From Candidatus Latescibacterota bacterium (lineage in GTDB: Bacteria > JAAXHH01): 64,000 nucleotides of DNA. How positions within the stretch are numbered: position 1 is the first letter of the stretch; each line of letters opens with the position of its first letter. Shown one piece after another: positions 8,261 through 16,612 of this stretch. Under the pieces are notes generated by a model. The model saw only the letters and a program-made list of their open reading frames with translations, was not told the origin of the DNA and made no database searches. Location of the stretch: NCBI GenBank assembly GCA_022822725.1, contig JAJEAN010000007.1:1747045-1811044 (forward strand), in the 5' to 3' direction. Position numbers and translations under genes: made by a program.

Positions 8261-8436
8261 CCTACTCATAATTGATACATTAGTTTCAAAATCATCGTCT
8301 TAGTGACACTTCAGATAACCAGTGGTATGACATCGATTTACAACCAAGAAATACCGCGCCGATGGTGATCGATATATACAAAATATGAGAATATTGGAAC
8401 TTAAGCGCATACTTAATATGCAATAAACAGTACCCC
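8261..8436. other. AT-rich gap with small palindrome
   Basis: The AT-rich composition of the upstream gene continues to about 8430 and then changes sharply at the acetyltransferase start. A palindrome GCATA-CTTAA-TATGC lies at 8407-8421, 16 bases before the acetyltransferase ATG, and could be an operator. No tRNA, inverted terminal repeats or direct repeats bounding the island were found. Confidence 0.4.
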
Positions 8437-9381
8437 ATGTTCCGTCTCCGCCCCGCCCTACCCTCCACCGATGAACACGGCATCGCTACCGTCGTCAATG
8501 CCTTCGAGCAGAATCCCGTATCCGTAGAGACCGTGCACGAATGGTTGACCCACGATGCGCCCGGCAGGATCAGCTATCGCCGTGTGGCCGTTAACGGGGA
8601 CGATGCCGTGGTGGGTTACGTGGTGTCGGTCCACGAGACCTGGGATCCGGCAAATCAATTCTACGCCTGGGCCGGCGTGGCGCCGGCGTGGCGCGGACGA
8701 GGCATCGGCGCGGCATTGTATTCGGACATGCTGGCGTTTCTGAAGCGCCACAACGCCGGCTCGGTTACCAGCGAGGTACGGGACGACTGCGCCGTTTCGC
8801 AGGCCTTCGCAAGGCGGCGGGGATTCGTGAACGACCGGCATCTGTTTCAATCGAGCCTGGACCTGGAGCACTTCGACGACGCGCCCTATGCGCAGATCAT
8901 CGCGGACTTCGCGGCATCGGGTCTGCGTGTGCACTCCCTCGCGGATTTCGGAGATACGCTGGCGGCACGCAGGAAACTCTACGAAGTCAATGCGATATCG
9001 GACCGGGACGTGCCCGGTTGGACCGAACCGGGGCTGTCCTTCGAGGAATTCAACGAGTGGGTCTACGAGTCGGGCTGGTACCGGTCGGACGGCCAGTTGC
9101 TCGCGGCCGACGGCGATCGTTGGGTGGGGATCTGCGCCGTCCGGCTCTACCTGGAGGCGCGCCGGGCCTTCAACGTGCACACCGGGGTGATCCCTTCATA
9201 CCGCAGGCGACGTATCGCCCTGGCGCTGAAGCTCGCCGCGATACGCTATGCCCGAAGTCAAGGCGCTCGGTCACTCGGCACAGACAACGATTCGATGAAC
9301 GGCCCCATGCTGGCGCTCAACCGTAAACTGGGGTACGTCCCCGAGCCAGGAAGGTATACGCTGCAAAAGACGATAAAGTAA
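8437..9381 (+). CDS. Tandem-GNAT acetyltransferase
   Basis: This 314-residue protein has two GNAT domains. The first (about 1-145) carries a good acetyl-CoA-binding motif A, VAPAWRGRGIGAAL, at 81-94. The second (about 155-314) keeps the shape VIPSYRRRRIALAL (251-264) and NRKLGYV, but the canonical Q/R-x-x-G-x-G/A is degraded, as is common when only one half is active. The architecture resembles tandem GNAT enzymes that acetylate small molecules. The substrate cannot be inferred. It is a single gene: the upstream neighbour is the AT-rich island and the downstream gene is on the other strand six bases away. The start ATG has no clear Shine-Dalgarno sequence. Confidence 0.82.
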   Translation: MFRLRPALPSTDEHGIATVVNAFEQNPVSVETVHEWLTHDAPGRISYRRVAVNGDDAVVGYVVSVHETWDPANQFYAWAGVAPAWRGRGIGAALYSDMLAFLKRHNAGSVTSEVRDDCAVSQAFARRRGFVNDRHLFQSSLDLEHFDDAPYAQIIADFAASGLRVHSLADFGDTLAARRKLYEVNAISDRDVPGWTEPGLSFEEFNEWVYESGWYRSDGQLLAADGDRWVGICAVRLYLEARRAFNVHTGVIPSYRRRRIALALKLAAIRYARSQGARSLGTDNDSMNGPMLALNRKLGYVPEPGRYTLQKTIK

Positions 9382-9387
9382 CCTGCC

Positions 9388-9795
9388 TTATCCACCCATC
9401 ATGGCGATACGCCGCGCCATCCATTCCACGTAAGCAGTACGTGTCATTCCTCGCCGATTCGCCTCGCTGTCTATGAAAACAGCCACGCCCTCGTTGATGG
9501 CCATATGTATGCGTACACTTCGACCGGATTGACGGATTAGTGGAACGGCCGTTAGTATCTGGCCCGGTTCAACCGCAACTTCGTCCAGTTCGCATGGCCG
9601 TGCGATCGCATCGCCGTCCATTTCCGTTTCGATCACGTAATCCCTGAGTGCTTCTTCAGCGTTTATCAGGGCCTCATCTATGGTGTCTCCCATGGCAACG
9701 ATGCCGGGGAGATCGGGGAAGGACACGCCATAAGCCCCTTTTTCACCATCGATCAACGCTGGATACCGCACTGAGTCGTATTTTGGCACATCCAT
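9388..9795 (-). CDS. Orphan HicB-family antitoxin
   Basis: This 135-residue protein has the HicB fold at residues 5-70 (YPALIDGEKGAYGVSFPDLPG, with DEALINAEEALRDYV). A ribbon-helix-helix-like tail follows (RIHMAINEGVAVFIDSEANRRGMTRTAYVEWMARR). HicB neutralises the HicA RNase and represses its own operon through the C-terminal DNA-binding part. AGGAGGA lies five bases before the ATG. No hicA is present on either side: upstream is a 172-base gap and downstream the acetyltransferase ends six bases away. It may be a solitary regulator or the remainder of a lost module. Confidence 0.85.
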   Translation of the reverse strand: MDVPKYDSVRYPALIDGEKGAYGVSFPDLPGIVAMGDTIDEALINAEEALRDYVIETEMDGDAIARPCELDEVAVEPGQILTAVPLIRQSGRSVRIHMAINEGVAVFIDSEANRRGMTRTAYVEWMARRIAMMGG

Positions 9796-9967
9796 TCCTC
9801 CTGAAGTCTATTTCTGCCAATTTGCCTTCGATGCGATTGACCTCATTATCTATTCAGTCGAGACCTCATCTCACCGCCTCGACTAATCAATTAACGAACC
9901 AGGGTAGATACACCCATTGGCGGTGTGTCTGAACGAGGCATCTTCATCGTATACACAGGAGGATCGC

Positions 9968-10195
9968 ATGAAATCCCGCGTGAAGAAATGGGGCAACAGC
10001 CTGGCGCTACGCATCCCGAAACCGGTCGCCGTCCAGATGGGCGTCCGGGACGATTCGCCGGTGGTACTCGTGCTCCGGGGCAAGGAACTGACCCTGGTCC
10101 CGTTGGAACGGACCCGGTTCAAACTTCCCGACCTGCTTCCGGGCATCTCGAAACGCAACCTGCACGGCAGAATCAGCATCGGCGGTCACGGCTGA
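9968..10195 (+). CDS. mazE: MazE-type antitoxin
   Basis: This 75-residue AbrB/SpoVT-fold protein begins MKSRVKKWGNSLALRIPKPVA, the classic swapped-hairpin N-terminus of MazE. The ATG at 9968 is chosen because AGGAGG lies immediately upstream and the family starts here. The C-terminal tail (FKLPDLLPGISKRNLHG) would wrap the MazF dimer. The mazF gene follows after 26 bases, so the two form an operon. MazE with MazF would repress the promoter. A short inverted repeat ACACC-N7-GGTGT at 9910-9926 lies in the leader and could be the operator. Confidence 0.9.
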   Translation: MKSRVKKWGNSLALRIPKPVAVQMGVRDDSPVVLVLRGKELTLVPLERTRFKLPDLLPGISKRNLHGRISIGGHG

Positions 10196-10221
10196 AGGCG
10201 AAACAAAAAAGGAGATGGGAA

Positions 10222-10578
10222 ATGGCCACATCAAGCTACGTACCGGTTCGGGGTGAGATCGTGTGGATCTATGCCAGGTCAGGGAAGGGTACCTATCTGC
10301 CCACCGGGCGGCCCGCCGTCACGGTTTCGCCCGAGGCCTACAACCGAAGGGCCGGCCTGGCCCTGTTCTGTCCGATTACCGACGAGGAGAAGGGGTATCC
10401 ATTCGAAGTCGCGATCCCCGCCGGACTCCCGGCAACGGGGATCGTCCTGGCCGATCAACTGGAAAGCGTGGACTGGCGGTCCGGCGCGGTGGTGCGGATC
10501 TGTGCTTTGCCCGCCAAGGCCATGGATGATGTCCTTCGAAAGGCCGCGGCGCTGCTGGACGAGGAAGACCGGTCTTGA
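10222..10578 (+). CDS. mazF: MazF-family endoribonuclease toxin
   Basis: This 118-residue protein has the MazF/PemK plug barrel. It begins YVPVRGEIVWIYARSGKGTYLPTGRPAVTVSPEAYN and carries the diagnostic ADQLESVDWRSGAVV near residues 75-90. MazF cleaves single-stranded RNA at short specific sequences when MazE is degraded. GGAGATGGGAA precedes the ATG. A long open frame continues upstream through mazE in another frame, but the barrel begins at this ATG. This is the only toxin-antitoxin pair in the window with both partners apparently intact. Confidence 0.92.
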   Translation: MATSSYVPVRGEIVWIYARSGKGTYLPTGRPAVTVSPEAYNRRAGLALFCPITDEEKGYPFEVAIPAGLPATGIVLADQLESVDWRSGAVVRICALPAKAMDDVLRKAAALLDEEDRS

Positions 10579-10603
10579 CGGACTGCCGCTTTACCGGCAT
10601 TAC

Positions 10604-10663
10604 TGTTCAGGTAGAACCAGGACCGTTCAGGTAGAATCAGGACCGTTCAGGTAGAATCAGAAT
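10604..10663. repeat. 20-bp tandem repeat, three copies
   Basis: The unit GTTCAGGTAGAA(C/T)CAG plus four bases starts at 10604, 10624 and 10644. It fills the gap between mazF and the PH-domain gene. A related AGGTAGAATCGGGCC sequence occurs at 40351, between glnK and amt. Confidence 0.88.
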
Positions 10664-10696
10664 AGCACATATCGGGAGAAACCACAGGGAGGATAC

Positions 10697-11074
10697 ATGT
10701 CGATTCTGAACTCCATCATGGGCAACGCTTCGGAGGTCGAAGTTGAAGAGATGGAAAAGGAGTTCTCGCAGATACTGATAGAGGAAGAGAAACTGGTCCG
10801 GGTCTTCAAGCTGGTCAGAGACCTGTTCGCTTTCACGGACAGACGGCTGATCCTGGTGGATAAACAGGGGATATCCGGGAGAAAAACCGAGTACCACTCG
10901 ATCCCGTACAAGTCGATCACCCATTTTTCGTTTGAGACGGCCGGGCGGATCGACCTTGACTCCGAGATGAAGGTATGGATTTCAGGTAACGAATTGCCCG
11001 TCAAGAAAGAGTTCAAGAAGGGTATTGACGTCACCGACGTACAAAGAACCCTGGCGAAGTTCACGTTGGATTGA
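10697..11074 (+). CDS. Bacterial PH-domain protein (DUF1696/bPH_3-like)
   Basis: This 125-residue soluble protein has the small bacterial pleckstrin-homology fold. The C-terminal helix ends ...DVTDVQRTLAKF, and the strands LFAFTDRRLILVDKQGISGRKTEYHSIPYKSITHFSFETAG are the family signature. These proteins form ring-like oligomers and are linked to envelope or stress functions, but their ligand is unknown. GGGAGGATAC precedes the ATG. No operon partner is evident: the next gene starts 32 bases on but belongs to metabolism. Confidence 0.85.
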   Translation: MSILNSIMGNASEVEVEEMEKEFSQILIEEEKLVRVFKLVRDLFAFTDRRLILVDKQGISGRKTEYHSIPYKSITHFSFETAGRIDLDSEMKVWISGNELPVKKEFKKGIDVTDVQRTLAKFTLD

Positions 11075-11106
11075 TTTCTGGGTATGACGGAAGGAAAGTC
11101 TAAACC

Positions 11107-12084
11107 ATGCAACGCGTCATCAAGCCCGAAGGACGTCACCGGATCGAGATCGAGGAGGTGCCGATGCCCGATCCCGGTCCCGGAGAGATTCGGATCAAGG
11201 CGGCGTGCAGCCTCATCAGCCGGGGTTCCGAACTCGGCGGCCGGTACACGCGCGAACACGCGGTGAGCCCGGACATCATGGGCTATTCCATGGCGGGGAC
11301 CGTGGATGCGCTTGGGGAGGGGGTCGAACACCTGGAAACCGGCGACCGCGTCGTCGCCCTGGCGCCCCACGCCGAGTACGTCGTCCGGCCGGCCCGGCTC
11401 GTAACTCCGGTGGACCAGACCGTCGTCATGCCCATGCCGGCGGACCTTTCCTTCGACAGCGCCCCGTACTACCCGCTGACGGCGAGTGCGGTAACCTGGG
11501 TGGAAGTGGAGGATATCCGGCCGCAGGACACCGTGGTCGTGCTCGGCCAGGGTCTCGTGGGCAACCTGATCCTTCAGGCCATTAAGGCAAATGGCGTGGG
11601 CAGTACGGTGGCCGTGGACGCGCTGGACAACCGGTGCGCCATGGCGGCGGAATGCGGCGCCGACACGGTGATCAACGCCCGCGAGGAAGATCCCGTCAGG
11701 GCCGTGAAGCGCCTGACCAACGGACTCGGCGCAGACATCGTGGTCTACGCAGTGGGCGGTCCGGCGGGACCGGCCGCCTTCGGGCAGGGACTCGACATGC
11801 TGGCCATTGGCGGGCTGATCCACCTGATCGGGCTGTACGAGGACCAGCCGCTTTCACTGCCATCGAACAAGATTCAGGGACGCAAACTGCTGGGCGGGTA
11901 CTTCCGGACGCACGCAGGTGCCCGCCAGGCCCGCCGCGCAATGGCACTCCTCGCCTCGGGCGCGATCCGTACCGATCGAATGACCACGCACCGTTTCCCG
12001 TGGCGCCAGGCGGCGGACGCCTTCGCGCTGCTTCACCAGCGGCCGGGCGATGCGCTGGGGGTCCTGCTCGACTGGCGGGACTGA
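11107..12084 (+). CDS. Medium-chain dehydrogenase/reductase (zinc-binding ADH-like)
   Basis: This 325-residue MDR protein has a GroES-like N-terminal domain (about 1-125, with CSLISRGSELGGRYT). Its Rossmann domain begins VVVLGQGLVGNLILQAIKANG near residue 142. The sequence lacks the usual catalytic-zinc Cys-His pair, and the Ser-Arg-Gly-Ser-Glu pattern resembles the sugar-alcohol-like MDR subgroup also seen at 56843-57793. It probably oxidises a polyol or reduces an aldehyde with NAD(P)H. The substrate is unknown. The three genes that follow lie on the opposite strand and encode an aldolase-like protein, a cyclic amidohydrolase and a lactonase, so a catabolic neighbourhood is possible. Confidence 0.82.
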   Translation: MQRVIKPEGRHRIEIEEVPMPDPGPGEIRIKAACSLISRGSELGGRYTREHAVSPDIMGYSMAGTVDALGEGVEHLETGDRVVALAPHAEYVVRPARLVTPVDQTVVMPMPADLSFDSAPYYPLTASAVTWVEVEDIRPQDTVVVLGQGLVGNLILQAIKANGVGSTVAVDALDNRCAMAAECGADTVINAREEDPVRAVKRLTNGLGADIVVYAVGGPAGPAAFGQGLDMLAIGGLIHLIGLYEDQPLSLPSNKIQGRKLLGGYFRTHAGARQARRAMALLASGAIRTDRMTTHRFPWRQAADAFALLHQRPGDALGVLLDWRD

Positions 12085-12131
12085 GCTTCCGCGCCCTTGT
12101 CCTCGCCGCCACCCAGGCGTGCCCGCTGCAA

Positions 12132-13025
12132 CTATGCCAATCCGAGCCTCGTCAGCAGGTCGTTCAGGTCCGCCAGGGTCTCGTCGTCCAGGGGCACGAA
12201 GGGCTGGCGCGCCCGGGCGGTCTTGATGGCGCCGCGCCGCTGGTAGACGTGCTTGCGTATAGACAACCCGATACCGGGCTGGCCCTCGAAGCGGATCAGG
12301 GGACAATACCTGTAGAAGGTCTCGGTGGCGCCGTCGATGTCTCCGGACATGTACTTCGTGTGGATGTCCTTCAGGATATCGGGGTAGGCGAAGCCGGTCA
12401 TGGTGCCCATGCACCCGTGGCGCAGTTCCTCCAGGAGCATGACGCCGCCCAGACCGCCGAAGATCTCCACGTCGGGGTTGGCCTTGAGCACCTGGCTGGC
12501 CTTGCGGGGTGATGGCTCTTCTTCCAGCTTGAGAAACCGGCATTGCGGTGACCGGTCGGCCACCGTCGCGATAAACTCGATACTCATCAGGACGCCGCTG
12601 CTGGTGGGATGGTCCTGGATCACCAGGGGTATCGATACGGCGTCGGCAACCTTGAGGTAGTGGGCGAGCAGGGCCTCGTCCGTGCCTTTGGCCAGCTTCG
12701 GCGGCGCCACCATGAGCGAGGAAGCGCCCAGTTCCTCGGCACGCCGACTGAGCGCGACGCATCCGTCCGTCCCCGTGTGGCTGGTTCCGGCGCAGACCGG
12801 GATGCGGCCCGCGGCGGCTTCGACCACGCCGGCGATGACGCGGTCCCGTTCGGCTTCGACCAGTTTGCTGGTCTCGCCCATGACGCCCAGGACGGTGATC
12901 CCGTCGATCCCCAGGTCGATGAGGAAATTGGTCAGGGTCGAGAGGCTGCTCGTATCCAGGCTGCCGTCTTCTTCGAAGGGCGTCGGTGCAATGGTATACA
13001 CGCCCCGTGGATCAGGAACTGCCAT
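12132..13025 (-). CDS. Dihydrodipicolinate synthase family aldolase/dehydratase
   Basis: This 297-residue TIM barrel of the DapA/NanA superfamily has the conserved LGVMGETSKL segment (46-55, GxxGE). The Schiff-base Lys166 lies in FLKLEEEPSP. The catalytic Tyr of the YNxP motif is replaced: the segment reads VIQDHP (135-140). The protein is therefore unlikely to be the lysine-pathway DapA and more likely a pyruvate-type aldolase or sugar-acid dehydratase. Its start is 33 bases after the stop of the amidohydrolase gene on the same strand, consistent with one transcript. Confidence 0.85.
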   Translation of the reverse strand: MAVPDPRGVYTIAPTPFEEDGSLDTSSLSTLTNFLIDLGIDGITVLGVMGETSKLVEAERDRVIAGVVEAAAGRIPVCAGTSHTGTDGCVALSRRAEELGASSLMVAPPKLAKGTDEALLAHYLKVADAVSIPLVIQDHPTSSGVLMSIEFIATVADRSPQCRFLKLEEEPSPRKASQVLKANPDVEIFGGLGGVMLLEELRHGCMGTMTGFAYPDILKDIHTKYMSGDIDGATETFYRYCPLIRFEGQPGIGLSIRKHVYQRRGAIKTARARQPFVPLDDETLADLNDLLTRLGLA

Positions 13026-13058
13026 GCTTTATCCTTTCGGTCAGCCGGGTTTCTGCGG

Positions 13059-14435
13059 TCAACTCGGTTTCAGCCACCGGCCGTAGCCGGGCCGGCCCGT
13101 GATCCTGCCGTCCTCGTATACCGTTTCCCCGCGCACCATGGTACGCTGGACGCGGCCCTTCATGGGCATGCCGTGCACGATGCGCATGACGTCCCTCGCC
13201 TTGGTGAAACACTGGTTCCGGTCGAAGGTCCACCGCGCGTCCAGGTCCACGAAGGTGAGATCGGCATCGTTTCCGATGGCGATGCGTCCCTTGCCGGGAA
13301 GCCGGAAGATCTCGGCCTGGCGGGTCGACATCAGCCGTACCAGGTCGGTAATCGACAGCCGGCCGTCGTTGACCGCGGTCAGCATCAGGGGTGCCATGGA
13401 TTCCAGGCCGGGCAAGCCGGGCGGTATGGCGAAGATATCGTCCCCTTCCTTCTCTTCCGGCCGGAAGGGGGAATGGTCGCTGCCGACGAACTCCAGCGTG
13501 CCGTCGTGCACGTAGGACCAGAGCGCTTCCACCTCTTCGGCCGGCCGGAGGGCAGGATTGCACTTGGCGAAGCCGCGGTGTGCGGCCAGGACCTGGTCGG
13601 TGAGGAAGAGGTACTGGGGACAGGTCTCGGCGATGACGTCGAGGCCCCGCGCCCTGGCCTCCTTCACCATCTGCGCGGCCCTGGGGCTCGAAAGGTGCAC
13701 GACCTCCACCGGACCACCCGCTTCGGCGGCCAGGCTCATCATGACGGCGACCGAGGTGTCTTCCACGATGGAAGGCCGGCTTTCCGCGTGGGCCAATCCG
13801 TCGTTGCGTCCCTGGGCGGACAGCCGGGCGATGAGCGTTTCGATCATGGGCCAGTTCTCGCAGTGGAAGCTGTGTCGCAGCCCCGTGGCGGCCGTGGCGG
13901 CCATGACGTCCCGCAGCAGCGAGTAGTCCAGGCACCAGAGTCCGAAGAACTCGCCCTCGCGATGGGTCGGCGGCGCCGTCAGGAATGTCTTGAAGGCCAC
14001 GGCGCCGGCCTCGGCCACGCTGGCAATGAGGTCCACGTTCTGATGGCCGGCCGCGCCATAGAGGCCGAAATCGATCAGCGCCTCCGCTTCGATGGACTCG
14101 CCCCGCTTGCGGAGTCCTTCCGCGGAGCTGGCGGAAACCGGAGAGATGGGCATCTCCAGCAGGCTCGTGATGCCGCCGGCGGCCGCGGCGCTCGTGCCGG
14201 AGACGGGGTCTTCCCGCTCTTCGTGGCCGGGCGACCGGAGGTGTACGTGGGGATCGATCAGGCCGGGCAGTACGTGCAGGCCTTTCGCGGAAATCCGCCG
14301 GGCGCTTTCGGGCCGGGCGTCGGGTTCGAGTACGCCTGCGATGCGTCCGTTCCGCACGGCGATGGTGGCGGCTGTCACGCTTTCCTGGTTGACGACCATG
14401 CCGTCGGTTACGAGGAGATCAAAGGTGGAAGCCAT
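13059..14435 (-). CDS. Cyclic amidohydrolase (allantoinase/dihydroorotase-like)
   Basis: This 458-residue protein of the urease-like amidohydrolase superfamily has all ligands of a binuclear metal centre. They are His63 and His65 in DPHVHLR, the carboxylated Lys149 in AFKTFLT, His191 in HSFHCENW, His247 in VVHLSS and Asp320 in GSDHSPF. GLIDPHVHLRSPG and GGITSLLEMP are typical of the allantoinase/dihydroorotase branch. Such enzymes open hydantoin- or dihydropyrimidine-type rings. No pyrimidine or urate genes are adjacent; the partners are the DapA-like protein downstream and the lactonase upstream. Exact substrate unknown. Confidence 0.85.
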   Translation of the reverse strand: MASTFDLLVTDGMVVNQESVTAATIAVRNGRIAGVLEPDARPESARRISAKGLHVLPGLIDPHVHLRSPGHEEREDPVSGTSAAAAGGITSLLEMPISPVSASSAEGLRKRGESIEAEALIDFGLYGAAGHQNVDLIASVAEAGAVAFKTFLTAPPTHREGEFFGLWCLDYSLLRDVMAATAATGLRHSFHCENWPMIETLIARLSAQGRNDGLAHAESRPSIVEDTSVAVMMSLAAEAGGPVEVVHLSSPRAAQMVKEARARGLDVIAETCPQYLFLTDQVLAAHRGFAKCNPALRPAEEVEALWSYVHDGTLEFVGSDHSPFRPEEKEGDDIFAIPPGLPGLESMAPLMLTAVNDGRLSITDLVRLMSTRQAEIFRLPGKGRIAIGNDADLTFVDLDARWTFDRNQCFTKARDVMRIVHGMPMKGRVQRTMVRGETVYEDGRITGRPGYGRWLKPS

Positions 14436-14453
14436 GGCTTACTCCCGTCAGTC

Positions 14454-15470
14454 CTATCCATCCATGTCCAGGACCATCACCCAGGCCGGCGAAGGTCCCA
14501 CGTCGTAGACGTCGAGCTTCGAAAGCGCACCCGAATCCTGGTCGATCGCGTAGGATGCCAGTCTTCCGCTGGCCTGGCCCGCGGCATAGAGAAACCGGCC
14601 CTGCGGGTCCAGGTTGAATGCGCGGGGTGTCTGCTCGGTCGGCGCCTGCCCGATGGTACGCAGCAACCCGGTGTCCGGGTCGATTGCGAATCCGGCAATG
14701 CTGTCATGGCCCCGGTTGCTCACGTACACGAACCGGCCCGACGGGTGCATGTGGAACTGTGCGCAAGTGTTCTCGCCGGTGAATTCCGCGGGTAACGTGG
14801 ATACAGTCTGCATCGCATCCAGCGTTCCCCGGTCCGGATCGATCCGGTAGGCCGTCACGCTGCTTGCCTTCTCATTGTCGACGTAAAGGACATCCAGCGT
14901 GGGGTGGTGGCAGTAGTGCCGCGGCTCGGTATCCGGGGGCTGCTCCACCCGGGGCGGATCGTTCGGTATCAGCCTGCCGGTGTGCTCGTCGAACTTGAAC
15001 TGGCAAATCGTGTTCGATTCGGACACGTGAGGCACGAAGGCGAAACGGTTCGACCGGTCGGTCTGAATGTAGTGGGCGCCCCGTGCCGTCTCCTGCCGGT
15101 CCACCGGCTTCTCCTGGACGATGCCGTCGTCGCCGATAGCATGGACGCCCGCCACGGCGTGGCCATTGGAAGCCGACAGCAGATAACGGCCGGTGTTGTC
15201 CAGGGACATGTACGTCGTGTCCCAGTCGAAAGGCGTGGTACCGAGCAGCGTAATGCCGCCCGTTTTGCGATCCAGGCTGTAGGTCTGTACCGACGGCTCG
15301 CCGCGCAGCCCGGCGTACAGACGTTCAAGGCCGCCATCCACGACCAGGGGCATCACTCCGGCGCCCGCGGCAACATCTTCCCTGAAATGCAGTTCACCAC
15401 TGTCCGGGTCCATCTCGTAAAGGGCGATTTTGCCCTCGCCGGTGATGGACAGGTACATGTAAAAAGCCAT
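14454..15470 (-). CDS. Lactonase family beta-propeller (6-phosphogluconolactonase-like)
   Basis: Using the ATG at 15470 (MAFYMYLSITGEGKIALYEMD), preceded by GGAAGGG, gives 338 residues. Codons further upstream run into a 15-bp repeat and were rejected. The seven-bladed propeller of the YbhE/Pgl family is shown by repeated blades such as TTYMSLDNTGRYLLSASN, HMHPSGRFVYVSNRGHDSI and AFNLDPQGRFLYAAGQASG. Family members hydrolyse 6-phosphogluconolactone or cis,cis-muconate-type lactones. It lies 18 bases upstream of the amidohydrolase gene on the same strand, so lactonase, amidohydrolase and DapA-like protein probably form one operon acting on ring-containing substrates. Confidence 0.85.
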   Translation of the reverse strand: MAFYMYLSITGEGKIALYEMDPDSGELHFREDVAAGAGVMPLVVDGGLERLYAGLRGEPSVQTYSLDRKTGGITLLGTTPFDWDTTYMSLDNTGRYLLSASNGHAVAGVHAIGDDGIVQEKPVDRQETARGAHYIQTDRSNRFAFVPHVSESNTICQFKFDEHTGRLIPNDPPRVEQPPDTEPRHYCHHPTLDVLYVDNEKASSVTAYRIDPDRGTLDAMQTVSTLPAEFTGENTCAQFHMHPSGRFVYVSNRGHDSIAGFAIDPDTGLLRTIGQAPTEQTPRAFNLDPQGRFLYAAGQASGRLASYAIDQDSGALSKLDVYDVGPSPAWVMVLDMDG

Positions 15471-15510
15471 CGAACGCCCTTCCCATGCGGTGGAAACGCA
15501 CCGGTCCGCG

Positions 15511-15550
15511 GCATCGGAAACCGCGGCATCGGAAACAGCCGTATCGGAAT
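15511..15550. repeat. 15-bp tandem repeat, three copies
   Basis: GCATCGGAAACCGCG-type units start at 15511, 15526 and 15541 (the last is GTATCGGAAT). They lie just upstream of the lactonase start, in its untranslated leader. Confidence 0.8.
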
Positions 15551-15661
15551 CGTTTGCAATCGGGCCCGTCTGTCTACTTTGAAACAAAAAAACAAAGTGC
15601 AGGCCGACCCGGGTACCGTCAAGGCTTCATTTCCCGCGAGATCAACCGCCCGGCCACGACA

Positions 15662-16510
15662 TCAGCGCCTGGCGAGGACGATATCCTGGCGGGTGGTACT
15701 TGCGGTCGTCACCTCGACGTTTTCAGATGACCAGGCCTCGGTTTCTTCGGTCTGTGGAACGTGCATGGCGTAAGACCCGGCCGGCATGAAGAAAGTGGAG
15801 TACCGGCCGGCGTCATTGGTACGGACCGTCACCGAATCCGTCCCGCCAGGTTGAAAGAGGGTAATCGGGAAGTCGCGCAGTGGCACGTCGTCCCGGAGGA
15901 CCGCGGGCGTGCCGTTATCGTGCTTGACGGTTCCGGAGACCTGTCCCGAACTCGCCAGGTCGACCAGGCGGGCCCGGGGCTGAAACCTGAAGCCGGTGAT
16001 CGTGTGGGCCTGCCGCGTGTCCCCTTCGAGGGTGATCGAACGCATCCGGTCGAAATCGATGACCGCATCGGCTTTTCGATTTTGCTCGACGACTACGGGA
16101 GTAGATCCCTGGACGACGATCTCCATGCTGAGCGGTGGCGAGTACACCTCACTGAACTGCGCACCGTTCGTCAGCGTCACGGTTACGCCGTCGAGTTTGA
16201 GCCGAGCCGCGTCATACCTGCCTTCGGCCACGGAGAATACATCCAGGACCCGCGTTTCGCTCCCGTCGAGTTCGGCCAGGTCGATCATGTGCGGCACGGT
16301 GCCAGGGGTTCCGTATTCGCTGTTAGCGGAGGAGCGTACGGCCATCTCGGAGAACCGCACGACAAAGGAGCCGACGTGCTGATGGTTCGGTGATTGCGCC
16401 GCCAGCCTGATCTGCAGTTCGCTGATGACGCTGGATGTCGGCTTGTCGCAACCGGTAGTCGCGACCGCCAGGAGAAGGATCAGATAGAAATGACGGGTTC
16501 GATTTTTCAT
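15662..16510 (-). CDS. DUF4382-like lipoprotein
   Basis: This 282-residue exported lipoprotein has a basic N-terminus and a hydrophobic core, then lipobox VATTGC with Cys20. The region around 30-175 resembles DUF4382 (LQIRLAAQSP, VDLAELDGSETRVLDVFSVAEGRYDAARLKLDGV). A carboxypeptidase-regulatory-like Ig domain follows at about 187-282 (GQVSGTVKHDNGTPAVL, DAGRYSTFFMPAGSYAMHV). Proteins of this kind sit on the cell surface or in the periplasm and have unknown function. It is divergent from the DUF3299/ABC operon with about 100 bases between. A link to metal handling is possible but unproven. Confidence 0.75.
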   Translation of the reverse strand: MKNRTRHFYLILLLAVATTGCDKPTSSVISELQIRLAAQSPNHQHVGSFVVRFSEMAVRSSANSEYGTPGTVPHMIDLAELDGSETRVLDVFSVAEGRYDAARLKLDGVTVTLTNGAQFSEVYSPPLSMEIVVQGSTPVVVEQNRKADAVIDFDRMRSITLEGDTRQAHTITGFRFQPRARLVDLASSGQVSGTVKHDNGTPAVLRDDVPLRDFPITLFQPGGTDSVTVRTNDAGRYSTFFMPAGSYAMHVPQTEETEAWSSENVEVTTASTTRQDIVLARR

Positions 16511-16551
16511 CTCAATCAGTTAACGAGGTGAACGGAGCATATACATTTATA

Positions 16552-16579
16552 TTGCCAACAGATGGCTGAATGCTATATA
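16552..16579 (+). promoter_or_regulatory. Sigma-70-type promoter of the DUF3299/ABC operon
   Basis: TTGCCA at 16552-16557 and TATATA at 16574-16579 are 16 bases apart. They lie 34 bases before the DUF3299 ATG in an AT-rich stretch. This is the best promoter match in the divergent gap. Confidence 0.55.
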
Positions 16580-16612
16580 TATCGAATTGAAGACTAAAAC
16601 CGGAGTTTTTCG

